Shown here piece by piece: positions 27,185 to 35,671 of a stretch of 41,547 nt of DNA. The translations under genes and the position numbers were made by a program. The stretch comes from Akkermansiaceae bacterium (GTDB lineage Bacteria > Verrucomicrobiota > Verrucomicrobiia > Verrucomicrobiales > Akkermansiaceae). A model generated the notes under the pieces. That model saw only the letters and a program-made list of their open reading frames with translations, was not told the DNA's origin and did not search any database. Each line of letters begins with the position of its first letter. Within the stretch, counting starts at the first letter, position 1. Where the stretch lies: NCBI GenBank assembly GCA_029242935.1, contig JAQWSX010000003.1, positions 1-41,547 of the forward strand, given 5' to 3'.

Positions 27185-29973
27185 AGCTCCCAACTTCCCT
27201 TCTCTTCACCGCACTCACCCTTGGAGCCTCAGCATCCATCACCAAAGTTCGTGATATCTTTGAGCACTCCTGTGTCGAATGCCATAATGCCGACAAGGAC
27301 AAAGGCGGCCTCCGTATGGACATCAAAGAAAACTTCTTCGAAGGCGGCGATTCCGGGTCCCCGATCGACTTAAAAGCGCCGGACAAGTCCGAGCTCCTCC
27401 GCCGAGTTCTTCTTGCACATGACGATGATGAATTCATGCCTCCTTCCTCAAAAAAGAAGGAACGAAAACCTCTAACACAAGAGGAAACCGCCCGTCTCAA
27501 AGATTGGATCGCCAGCGGCGCCAAATGGGATGAAAAAATCATTCTCCAGCATCGGGAACGAAGCGCGGCCATGGAAGATCATTCCAAGCCTGATCCAAAT
27601 CTGGCCTCGATTGCGGTTTACCCAACCTCGATCACTCTCGAAACGAAGCGTGACTTGCACCGCCTGATAATCCTCGCAACCGACAAGAATGCCGTCACCC
27701 GCGATGTTACACCCTCGGCTAAATTCACGATTGCCGATCCATCACTCACCCGCATTGAGGGCTCAACTTTATTTCCGATCAAGGACGGTGCTACCACCGT
27801 GAACATCGCCTTCCGAGGCAAGGAACTCACCGTTCCAGTCGTCGTGAAGGACGCAGAAAAGGACCGCCGCGTAAGCTTCCAACAAGACATCGTTCCTGTT
27901 TTCACTGCAGCAGGCTGCAACACCGGAGCTTGTCATGGTTCCGCACGAGGACAAGATGGCTTTATGATCTCACTTTTTGGCTATGACCCTAAAGGTGATT
28001 ATCAACGGGTCACCCGAGAGTTCGCCGGACGCCGGATCAACCTTGCTCTTCCCGAAGAATCTCTCTTGCTCACCAAGACCATCGGCTCGGTGCCCCATAC
28101 AGGCGGTAAGCTCTTCGAAAAGGACTCTCCTTTTTACTCAACTCTCCTCGAATGGATTAAAGACGGCGCAAACTATGATCCCGCCGAAATTGCCTTACCG
28201 GTCAAAATAGAAGTCGAGCCCAAAGAATTTCTCCTCGAAGGATCAGGCAAGAAGATCCCACTAACGGTTAAGGCCACCTACTCTGACGGCACAGATCGCG
28301 ACGTCTCTACTCTCTCGAGTTACACCTCTTCAAATGACAACTCGATTTCCATCGATGCAAGTTCGGGCGTCACCAGTTCAAAAACTCAAGGCGAAGCATT
28401 CCTGATGGCCCGCTTCCACACTTTCACCGAAGGCTCCATGGCAATTGTAATCCCAGATGGATTAAAATACACGCAACCGAAGCTCGAGCAATTCAACTAC
28501 ATCGATAAACACGTCCACGAGAAACTTCACAAGCTGCGGATTGTTCCATCAGAAATCTGTTCCGACGAGATCTTCATTCGGCGTGTCTATCTCGACATCA
28601 TCGGACTTCTTCCGACCGAAGAAGAATTGAAGGTTTTTGTCTCCGATCCCAATCCGAAGAAGCGTGATGCATTGGTAGACGAACTCTTGGAGCGCAAGGA
28701 CTTCACCGAACTCTGGGTCATGAAGTGGGCCGAACTCCTTCAAATTCGAACCACCGGGAACAATAGCAATGATGTCACCTACAAATCTGCACTCCTTTGG
28801 TATGAATGGCTCCGTGGCCAGATCGCAAACAATCGCCCCTTTAATGAAATCGTTCGGGAACTGCTCTCGGCCACCGGTGGTTCCTACGAGAGCCCGGCGA
28901 CCAACTTCTTCAAATCAGAGCAAGACATCAAAAAACTCACCGAGAACGTCGCCCAAGTCTTTATGGGGACCCGGATTCAGTGCGCTCAGTGCCACAACCA
29001 TCCATTCGATCGCTGGACGATGGACGACTACTATGGCTTCGCATCCTTTTTCACCCAAGTGAAGCGCAAGCGGGGGGAGGATCCAACTGACATGATCATT
29101 TATGATGGTGGAGGCGAGATTAAACATCCTGTCACCAACCAAAATGCAACCCCAACCTATCTAGGCGACGGACCCGCGGAGATCAAGGGAACAACACGGC
29201 GCAAGGCTATGGCAGAGTGGTTAACCAAGCCCGGAAACACCTGGTTTGCACGAAACGTATCCAACATTATTTGGTCTCACTTCTTCGGCATTGGCATTGT
29301 CGACCCCGTCGATGACGTCCGTATTTCCAATCCAGCAACAAACCCTGCTTTGCTCGAAGCACTAGGCCAAAAGTTTACCGAATACAACTTCGATATGAAA
29401 AGATTGGTCCGCGATATCTGCACCTCACGTACTTATCAACTTTCGACCAAAGCTAACGAAACCAACGGAAGCGACGAGACGAACTTCTCCAAATCCCGTA
29501 TTCGCAGACTCCGCGCCGAGGTTCTTCTCGACACCTTGGCACAGGTTACGGACACCCCGAACAAATTTCGCGGGCTTCCACTTGGGGCGCGTGCTGTCAA
29601 TATTGCTGACGGCAACACATCCACCTACTTCCTGACAACATTTGGTCGCGCTACGCGCAAGACTGTTTGCTCATGCGAGGTGAAAATGGAACCCAACCTT
29701 TCCCAGGCACTCCACCTTCTTAATGGGGACTCCGTGCACAATCGCATCATTCGCGGCCGGGTTATCAACAAGATGATCAACGATAAAATCCCCCCTGAGG
29801 AAATCGTAAAGTCTCTTTATCGCAAGACACTTTCCCGCGATCCAAACGAAGCTGAGGTTTCGAAACTCAATCACACTCTCGCCAACGCCAAGGATCCAAA
29901 AGAAAAACCGATCGTGCTTGAGGATATTTTTTGGGCTCTCCTTAACTCCAAGGAATATCTCTTCAACCACTGA
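27181..29973 (+). CDS. Large exported cytochrome: PSCyt1 + Ig-like + DUF1549 + DUF1553
   Basis: The 930-residue product has a signal peptide (KLPTSLLFTALTLGASA) and heme motif CVECH at 31-35. A bacterial Ig-like domain follows (YPTSITLETKRDLHRLIILA). An atypical CNTGACH motif lies at 246-252, in GCNTGACHGSARGQDGFMIS. A second Ig-like region comes next (KKIPLTVKATYSDGTDRDVS). DUF1549 starts FIRRVYLDIIGLLPTEEEL and carries CAQCH at 601-605 in CAQCHNHPFDRWTMDDYY, and DUF1553 follows to the end (RKTVCSCEVKMEPNLSQALH). It overlaps the upstream PPC gene by 4 nt. It is longer than the 14399 copy by the Ig-like domains. Presumed periplasmic redox protein; partner and substrate unknown. Confidence 0.9.
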   Translation: MKLPTSLLFTALTLGASASITKVRDIFEHSCVECHNADKDKGGLRMDIKENFFEGGDSGSPIDLKAPDKSELLRRVLLAHDDDEFMPPSSKKKERKPLTQEETARLKDWIASGAKWDEKIILQHRERSAAMEDHSKPDPNLASIAVYPTSITLETKRDLHRLIILATDKNAVTRDVTPSAKFTIADPSLTRIEGSTLFPIKDGATTVNIAFRGKELTVPVVVKDAEKDRRVSFQQDIVPVFTAAGCNTGACHGSARGQDGFMISLFGYDPKGDYQRVTREFAGRRINLALPEESLLLTKTIGSVPHTGGKLFEKDSPFYSTLLEWIKDGANYDPAEIALPVKIEVEPKEFLLEGSGKKIPLTVKATYSDGTDRDVSTLSSYTSSNDNSISIDASSGVTSSKTQGEAFLMARFHTFTEGSMAIVIPDGLKYTQPKLEQFNYIDKHVHEKLHKLRIVPSEICSDEIFIRRVYLDIIGLLPTEEELKVFVSDPNPKKRDALVDELLERKDFTELWVMKWAELLQIRTTGNNSNDVTYKSALLWYEWLRGQIANNRPFNEIVRELLSATGGSYESPATNFFKSEQDIKKLTENVAQVFMGTRIQCAQCHNHPFDRWTMDDYYGFASFFTQVKRKRGEDPTDMIIYDGGGEIKHPVTNQNATPTYLGDGPAEIKGTTRRKAMAEWLTKPGNTWFARNVSNIIWSHFFGIGIVDPVDDVRISNPATNPALLEALGQKFTEYNFDMKRLVRDICTSRTYQLSTKANETNGSDETNFSKSRIRRLRAEVLLDTLAQVTDTPNKFRGLPLGARAVNIADGNTSTYFLTTFGRATRKTVCSCEVKMEPNLSQALHLLNGDSVHNRIIRGRVINKMINDKIPPEEIVKSLYRKTLSRDPNEAEVSKLNHTLANAKDPKEKPIVLEDIFWALLNSKEYLFNH

Positions 29974-29987
29974 TCCCCCCACTCAAG

Positions 29988-32357
29988 ATGCTCAAACCAT
30001 CTCTCTCAGTTTTGCTTCTCTCCGCAAACTTATCCGGCGCAGCAGACAAAATCACTTATGATGATCACATCTTCCCGATTTTCGAATCGAAGTGCCTAAA
30101 TTGTCACAACCCCGACAAGAAAAAAGGTGACCTCGACCTTTCCACCTACACCGGGACCATGGCCGGAAGTTCGGGTGGTAAAATTGCACTTTCCGGAGAC
30201 GGTGGTTCTTCAAAACTATTCGCCGTAACCGTTCACACTGAGGAACCGGTCATGCCACCCGAAGGCGACAAAATCGCAAAGAAGGATGCCGATCTTATCC
30301 GGACATGGATCGACGGCGGGCTTCTTGAAAACAAGGGATCGAAAGCAAAAAAGCGACAAAAGCCGGCCTTCACCCTAGGATCTATTCCAAGCGGAAAGCG
30401 GCCCGAAGGACCGCCCCCAATGCCTCAGGACCTTCTTCTTGAACCGGTCGTCACACCGCCAAGAGCTACCGTCGTTGCGGATATGGATGCCAGTCCTTGG
30501 GCTCCCCTGCTAGCTGTAACCGGACAGAAGCAGGTTCTTCTCTATCACTCCGATACTCTCGAGTTGATCGGCGTTCTTCCCTTTCCCAAAGGAAACCCTG
30601 AGAGCATTTCTTTTCACCCCAGCGGTAAATATCTAATCGCCGGTGGCGGGATTGGTGGAAAATCGGGAACGACTGTCACCTGGGATGTCACCAACGGTAA
30701 AGAAATGATGACGATGGGCAAAGAATTCGATTCCGTGCTCGCCGCTGATCTTAGGGCCGATCTCGGAGGTATTGCACTCGGAGGACCTTCACGACTCGTC
30801 AAACTTTGGGACACCCAAGAAGGCGAACAAATCAAAAGCATAAAAAAGCACACCGATTGGGTTACTGCACTCGCCTACTCTCCAGACGGAGTCCTTCTTG
30901 CGACAGGTGGTCGTGGTAGCGGAGTTCAAATTTGGGAGGCCGCAACCGGCAACGAATTCCACAGTCTCCGCGGCCACCAGAAAGCTATCGTCGATATCAA
31001 ATGGAGGGCCGACTCAAACCTCGTAGCAACTGCCTCAGAGGACGGAACAATTCGTTTTTGGGACATGAATCGAGGCAAGGAGGTTAAAAGAGGCACTGCC
31101 TCTGGCGGCGGAATCCTAGCTCTCGACTACGCCCGAAATGGGAAATTAATATCCTCAACTCGTGACGGTCGCGTCAAACTTTGGAAGGCCGACCTTACCC
31201 TTGAGAAGCAATCTCAACCCTTCCCAGAGATGATAACCGAGGTCGCATTCTCTCATGATGCCGCCCGCTACTTCACGGCTGACTGGAATGGCCAAATCGA
31301 AGTCTGGAACACTTCAGATCTTAAGAAGATCGGAGACCTCAGCACAACGCCACCCTCAATCAAGGAACGTATTGTTTCCATCTCCGAGGAAAAGAAAGCC
31401 ATTGAATCTGGGCTCATTTTACACCGAGAAAAAAGCACGACTGCTGACGTCGCTTTGAAAGCCGCTGCCGCCGATCTCAACAAATCCAATGCAAACATTT
31501 CAGTCCTTAGAAAGGAGTCCGCCGATCTTCAACAGGAAATTGATTCCCTCTCCACAAAATGGAAGCAACTCGACCAGATAGCTGGAAATAAAATTAAAGA
31601 TCGTGATCAAATCGCACAAAAAACAAAAGAATTGACCCAACAAAAACTTAAAATTGATCAAGAGTGCCTAGATCTTACTACCGAAAAACAGAAGCTGGAA
31701 CAAGAGCGTATTGCGGCGGACCAGACCCTCGTTGCAGCCTGTCAGGATACAGCCGAAAAACGGGGGGCCTCGAACAGGGATCCTCAAAATACCGAAGCTA
31801 AGAATCTTTTGATTGTAGCGGAGCAAATCGAAGGCCTCGCAAGACAGATCGTCCAACGTTATGCTGGAAAATTAGCAAATCTCAAAATGCTCCTTGCGAC
31901 CCACGCCACCTCTATCGAAAAACTAAAAGCTGAAATACCCCAGCAAAATGCGCGAATCGGGCAACTTACCGCCGAACATCAAGAACTGATTACGAAGCTG
32001 GAACAGTCAACCAAAGACAAAGGCGCTAAGCTTGCCAAAATGAAGGCCACACAGACCGAAATTCTAAAGATCGAAAAACAACTTCAAGCGCTCCGCAAGA
32101 CTGTTCAAGACAAAGAACAGATTTCGGCAGCAGCTAAGGAAGAGGTCACAAAAACAATGGCCAAAAGATCTCAATTTGCTGGACGCCTCAAGACGTGGCA
32201 GGCTGCCTCTATCAATACCAGTTTGATTCAGGCCCGCTCCGAACTAGCTGAGTTAGCATCACTGAACAATGAAGACCCGTCCATTGCATCTAAAATTGTC
32301 GCACACCAAAAAAAATGTGACGATTTGTATTCAAAATATCAGGCCGCTAAAAAATAG
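29988..32357 (+). CDS. Exported cytochrome with WD40 propeller and long C-terminal coiled coil
   Basis: The 789-residue product has a signal peptide (LKPSLSVLLLSANLSGA) and a PSCyt1-type heme motif CLNCH at 36-40 (FPIFESKCLNCHNPDKKKG), ending PPEGDKIAKKDADLIRTWIDGG. WD40 repeats follow from about 160 to 450 (LAYSPDGVLLATGGRGSG, VATASEDGTIRFWD, LISSTRDGRVKLWKA). The last roughly 330 residues are Lys/Glu/Gln-rich with heptad spacing and few helix breakers, so a long coiled coil is predicted. This combination suggests a scaffold joining a heme domain to other proteins. It is last in the operon, 14 bp after the large cytochrome gene, and convergent with rex. Confidence 0.87.
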   Translation: MLKPSLSVLLLSANLSGAADKITYDDHIFPIFESKCLNCHNPDKKKGDLDLSTYTGTMAGSSGGKIALSGDGGSSKLFAVTVHTEEPVMPPEGDKIAKKDADLIRTWIDGGLLENKGSKAKKRQKPAFTLGSIPSGKRPEGPPPMPQDLLLEPVVTPPRATVVADMDASPWAPLLAVTGQKQVLLYHSDTLELIGVLPFPKGNPESISFHPSGKYLIAGGGIGGKSGTTVTWDVTNGKEMMTMGKEFDSVLAADLRADLGGIALGGPSRLVKLWDTQEGEQIKSIKKHTDWVTALAYSPDGVLLATGGRGSGVQIWEAATGNEFHSLRGHQKAIVDIKWRADSNLVATASEDGTIRFWDMNRGKEVKRGTASGGGILALDYARNGKLISSTRDGRVKLWKADLTLEKQSQPFPEMITEVAFSHDAARYFTADWNGQIEVWNTSDLKKIGDLSTTPPSIKERIVSISEEKKAIESGLILHREKSTTADVALKAAAADLNKSNANISVLRKESADLQQEIDSLSTKWKQLDQIAGNKIKDRDQIAQKTKELTQQKLKIDQECLDLTTEKQKLEQERIAADQTLVAACQDTAEKRGASNRDPQNTEAKNLLIVAEQIEGLARQIVQRYAGKLANLKMLLATHATSIEKLKAEIPQQNARIGQLTAEHQELITKLEQSTKDKGAKLAKMKATQTEILKIEKQLQALRKTVQDKEQISAAAKEEVTKTMAKRSQFAGRLKTWQAASINTSLIQARSELAELASLNNEDPSIASKIVAHQKKCDDLYSKYQAAKK

Positions 32358-32360
32358 CGT

Positions 32361-33020
32361 CTAGGAAACATCCGTCGTGCCGGTTCCGGACCGCCCATCT
32401 TTTTTGATGAAAAGGCTGACCTGCTCTAACTCGAGAGCAAGATCAACACTGTTCACTGTCACAGAAGCAGGCACTTCAAGAACAGTCGGTGAAAAGCTCA
32501 AAATCCCTTGAATTCCAGAATCGACTAATTCGTTGGTGACTTCCTGAGCGTGCGCTGCTGGTACCGAAAGCACCGCCAGCTTGACCTTATTATTTTGAAT
32601 AAAGGTCGACATCTCGTCGACATGATGGACCGGCACATTAATTCCCCGGAGAATCACAGCTTCAGGAACAGTGTCGAATGCTGCAACTGGTTCAAATCCT
32701 TCCTTTTTAAATCCATCATATCGGAGCAACGCCGCACCAAGATTACCAACACCGACTAAAATCACCGGTTGCAAGTGCTCCCGGCCCAAAACCTCACGAA
32801 TCGCCTCAGCAAGTTCAATAACCTGATATCCAAGTCCCCGAGTGCCAAAAGTCCCAAGATATCCTAAGTCGCGCCGGAGCTGGGCTGGATTCACACCAGC
32901 CGCCTTGGCTAGACTCGATGAACTCACGGTCTCAATCGAATTATCCTCCAATCGTCGAAGACAGCGATGGTAGATCGAGAGTCGATAGATAGTTTTTCCA
33001 GGAATCCTCGGCTTATCCAC
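32361..33020 (-). CDS. rex: Redox-sensing transcriptional repressor Rex
   Basis: Rex senses the NADH/NAD+ ratio and represses fermentation and respiration genes when NADH is low. The 219-residue product has the winged-helix N terminus (YRLSIYHRCLRRLE, SSSSLAKAAGVNPAQLRRDLGYLGTFGTRGLGY). A Rossmann domain follows with VGVGNLGAALL and AAFDTVPEAV. FVVPA-type residues are present as AVLSVPAAHAQEVTNEL. Length and motifs fit typical Rex proteins. It is transcribed away from ptsH, with a 500-bp upstream region. The sequence tells nothing about its targets here, and I found no Rex-type inverted repeat directly upstream. Confidence 0.93.
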   Translation of the reverse strand: MDKPRIPGKTIYRLSIYHRCLRRLEDNSIETVSSSSLAKAAGVNPAQLRRDLGYLGTFGTRGLGYQVIELAEAIREVLGREHLQPVILVGVGNLGAALLRYDGFKKEGFEPVAAFDTVPEAVILRGINVPVHHVDEMSTFIQNNKVKLAVLSVPAAHAQEVTNELVDSGIQGILSFSPTVLEVPASVTVNSVDLALELEQVSLFIKKDGRSGTGTTDVS

Positions 33021-33549
33021 AGAACTATTTTTGTATATCGTAGGCGAAAGTCAAGAGGTCGAAATGACCAATCTCTGACAAACATTCACCCACACAAAAC
33101 ACCATTCTTTGATGAGCATCTCTATTCCAGCAACTTGGAATCAGAACAAACATGAATTTTTCGAACCTCTCGACGACTCCTGCACACCTTCCATCGCCCG
33201 GATTTCCTAGGAGCTTCGGTCCAGAAATCCCAAAACGAAAAAAAACGCCGGTCCTCAGACTGACAAGTGGCATCAAGAAAAACCACTGTAAGAATTTCAT
33301 TTTCCCAAGGATCCGCCAACCTCACCCCCCCCGGACTGGGGGAATCCTATCCCAATCAATTCTAGCAACCTACAATTTAAATGATCGCCAAAAACGCAAC
33401 GATTTCGCGCTTAGGTGAAAAACCCCCTTGCATAACTGCAATTCTGTAATCGAGAGTGAAGATGTCGACATCTTCACAATCCATTCAAAATATTTATCTT
33501 TGCGAGGATGATTTCGGAATACAGAATGGCTTGGTCACAAGACGTATCT
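33021..33549. other. Intergenic region between rex and ptsH
   Basis: About 500 bases have no convincing gene. Short open frames on both strands overlap each other, lack motifs and are not supported by a ribosome binding site. The region holds a 22-bp palindrome near the ptsH end and a C-run/G-run hairpin (33325-33342) of unknown role. It should contain both promoters. Confidence 0.6.
33456..33477. promoter_or_regulatory. Perfect 22-bp palindrome upstream of ptsH-ptsI (candidate operator)
   Basis: The left arm GTGAAGATGTC is followed immediately by its exact reverse complement, with no spacer and no mismatch; the flanking bases do not pair. It lies 73 bp before the preferred ptsH start and in no gene. 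Perfect dyads of this size in a promoter region usually bind a dimeric regulator; the regulator is unknown. Confidence 0.55.
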
Positions 33550-33825
33550 ATGCCTCATAAAGATTTTACTATTACCAATCAACTTGGAATCCATGCTCGG
33601 CCCGCCGCGCAATTCGTTAAAATCGCGAACAGTTTTCCATGCGACATTCGCGTGGAGAAAGACGACGATGAGGTCGATGGAAAAAGTATTCTTGGATTGA
33701 TGATGTTGGCTGCGGGGCATGGTTCCGTGATCTCCGTGACCACGGAAGGTGACCAAGAAGGCGAAGCACTTGCCGCCCTCGGGGACTTGATCGAAAGAAA
33801 TTTTGAAGAAAACGCAACTGCTTAG
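33550..33825 (+). CDS. ptsH: Phosphocarrier protein HPr
   Basis: HPr carries phosphate from PEP via enzyme I to sugar-specific EII proteins or regulatory partners. With the ATG at 33550 the phosphorylated histidine in GIHARPAAQF is exactly His15 and the KSILGLMM serine is exactly Ser46, the canonical numbering. Upstream in-frame ATGs at 33508 and 33526 would add a leader of 14 or 8 residues, and no clear Shine-Dalgarno decides. The 91-residue length fits HPr. Ser46 and its neighbours are kept, so regulation by an HPr kinase is possible but not shown. It is followed by ptsI after 69 bp. Confidence 0.92.
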   Translation: MPHKDFTITNQLGIHARPAAQFVKIANSFPCDIRVEKDDDEVDGKSILGLMMLAAGHGSVISVTTEGDQEGEALAALGDLIERNFEENATA

Positions 33826-33894
33826 AGTCGGCCTTACCCTCATTTCCTTGTGATTGACCGAACGAGCCCAACTCGTCAGGCTCTCATTCAGTAA

Positions 33895-35661
33895 ATGGCG
33901 GAAAAACCACCAGAAGAAGAAGTATTTTGCGGCACCCCAGCGTCCCGTGGAATCGCTTTTGGTCCAGTTCATGTCGCCGCCCGAGGTTTTTCCGCACCCA
34001 ATGTTTACGAGATTCCGGAAGATGGGCTCAAACTCGAAAAAGGTCGGCTCACAGCTGCCTTTGATATCACGAGACAACAGCTTGCTAGTCTAAAAACAAA
34101 AATCGATGAAGTCGCTGGTGGCGATGAAGGTTTGGTTTTCGAAGCACACGGCATGGTTCTCGACGATCCGAGCCTGCAAACAAAGGTTGAACTCGCCATT
34201 GAAAACCGAAAGCAAAATGCCGAGTATTGTTTTTACGCAGTAATGCAGACAGTCCTAGAGGCTATGCGCCGCATCTCCGACCCCTACCTCCGTGAGAGAA
34301 CGATCGATATCGAGGATGTTTCCCAGCGGGTGCTGAGAAATTTCGAAGCTTCCACCAATATCATAGGCCTAGATCATCAGCACCTTTTCGTCGCCCATGA
34401 TCTGACACCGTCGGATACCGCCTCAATGGACCGCAGTAAATTACTCGGTTTTGTAACCGAGGAAGGGAGCGTAAATTCGCATACTGCAATTCTTGCACGG
34501 GCCTTGGGCATTCCTGCGATTGTCGGACTGGGAAAGGTCGTTGTTGAAATCACGGCCCTCGCCCCCGCCATTGTAGATGGCTACAGCGGAAAATTCATTG
34601 TCCATCCTTCGGAGGAAACCACCAAGTATTACCGTTCCCTCGCGAATCGAAAGCGCGAGCAACGCAAAGCACTCGAGGAACTTCGCGATCAGGAAAGCAC
34701 GACCAAGGACGGTCGACATATCACCCTTTCAGCGAATATCGAATTCACCCACGAACTCGATCTTGTTCAAGACAACCGGGCTGAGGGTGTCGGGCTCTTT
34801 CGAACCGAGTTCTTCCTCCTCGAAACTGGGTATCCGCCCACTGAAAAAAATCAAACAGAAACCTATACCGAGCTGGCCAAACGAACCGGCTCCCATCCTG
34901 CGATTATTCGAACTCTTGACTCCGGAGGCGATAAACTATCGGTGGAACCTCTCACCGAACCAGAACCTAACCCATTTCTGGGATGGCGGGGTATTCGGGT
35001 CTCACTAGATCGGCCTGATTTTTTCAAGGAGCAACTTCGAGCTATTCTTCGCGCGAGCGCTCACGGCAAACTTGGCATGATGTTCCCTTTCATTTCTGGT
35101 GTAAGTGAGATCCAACGCTGTCAGGCTCTCGTCAAGGAGTGCATGGCCGAACTGGAGGCCGAAGGCTGCAAGTTCGATGCCGATCTCGAAATTGGGGCGA
35201 TGATCGAAATCCCATCCGCCGTTCTCGTAGCAGATGAGATCGCTCAGGAGGTCGACTTTTTCTCTATCGGAACGAATGATTTGATTCAGTACACCGTAGC
35301 TGTCGATCGTATCAACAACCGTGTTGCCAAGCTTTACCGCTCCACCCACCCAGCCGTTATTCGTATGATTAAGATGACAACTGACGCCGCTTCTCGCGCT
35401 GGTATCTGGACCGGGATTTGCGGAGAAATGGCAGCCGATCTAAGCCTTACTCCGCTGCTTGTAGGGCTTGGCGTCGACGAGCTTTCAGTCGGGCCTCATG
35501 AGGTCGCACCTGTTCGAAAAGCCCTCTTGTCCGTTGATTTTGGCGAGTGCAAGGCACTCGCCCAGAAAGCTCTTGCGATGCCGACCAGCGCCGAAATTTA
35601 CCACCTCAGTCATGAAGCCGCAAAAGCTGCGTATCCTGATTTGATAGATGAAGATGAGTAA
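33895..35661 (+). CDS. ptsI: PEP-protein phosphotransferase (enzyme I)
   Basis: Enzyme I transfers phosphate from phosphoenolpyruvate to HPr. The 588-residue product carries the N-terminal HPr-binding helical domain, then the phosphohistidine motif GSVNSHTAILARALGIPAIVG (His196). The C-terminal PEP-binding TIM barrel has GVGLFRTEFFLL, TLDSGGDK, GWRGIRVSLDRP, FFSIGTNDLIQYT and GICGEMAADL with the active-site Cys. Length and motifs match ordinary PtsI. It forms an operon with ptsH. No EII gene is nearby, so it may serve remote permeases or a purely regulatory PTS. The 3' end is convergent with the Rrf2 gene, 10 bp apart. Confidence 0.96.
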   Translation: MAEKPPEEEVFCGTPASRGIAFGPVHVAARGFSAPNVYEIPEDGLKLEKGRLTAAFDITRQQLASLKTKIDEVAGGDEGLVFEAHGMVLDDPSLQTKVELAIENRKQNAEYCFYAVMQTVLEAMRRISDPYLRERTIDIEDVSQRVLRNFEASTNIIGLDHQHLFVAHDLTPSDTASMDRSKLLGFVTEEGSVNSHTAILARALGIPAIVGLGKVVVEITALAPAIVDGYSGKFIVHPSEETTKYYRSLANRKREQRKALEELRDQESTTKDGRHITLSANIEFTHELDLVQDNRAEGVGLFRTEFFLLETGYPPTEKNQTETYTELAKRTGSHPAIIRTLDSGGDKLSVEPLTEPEPNPFLGWRGIRVSLDRPDFFKEQLRAILRASAHGKLGMMFPFISGVSEIQRCQALVKECMAELEAEGCKFDADLEIGAMIEIPSAVLVADEIAQEVDFFSIGTNDLIQYTVAVDRINNRVAKLYRSTHPAVIRMIKMTTDAASRAGIWTGICGEMAADLSLTPLLVGLGVDELSVGPHEVAPVRKALLSVDFGECKALAQKALAMPTSAEIYHLSHEAAKAAYPDLIDEDE

Positions 35662-35671
35662 GGTTCTCTTC

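Noticed and set aside
32690-32702. GGTTCAAATCC, a tRNA T-loop-like sequence
   Set aside because: It lies within rex and codes for the conserved GFEPVAAFD stretch; no acceptor or anticodon arm around it.
33025-33300. 91-codon minus-strand frame between rex and ptsH
   Set aside because: No family resemblance, overlaps other equally weak frames on both strands, no ribosome binding site; treated as non-coding.
33325-33342. C-run and G-run hairpin in the rex-ptsH gap
   Set aside because: No T tract after it and not placed after a gene end; not called a terminator.
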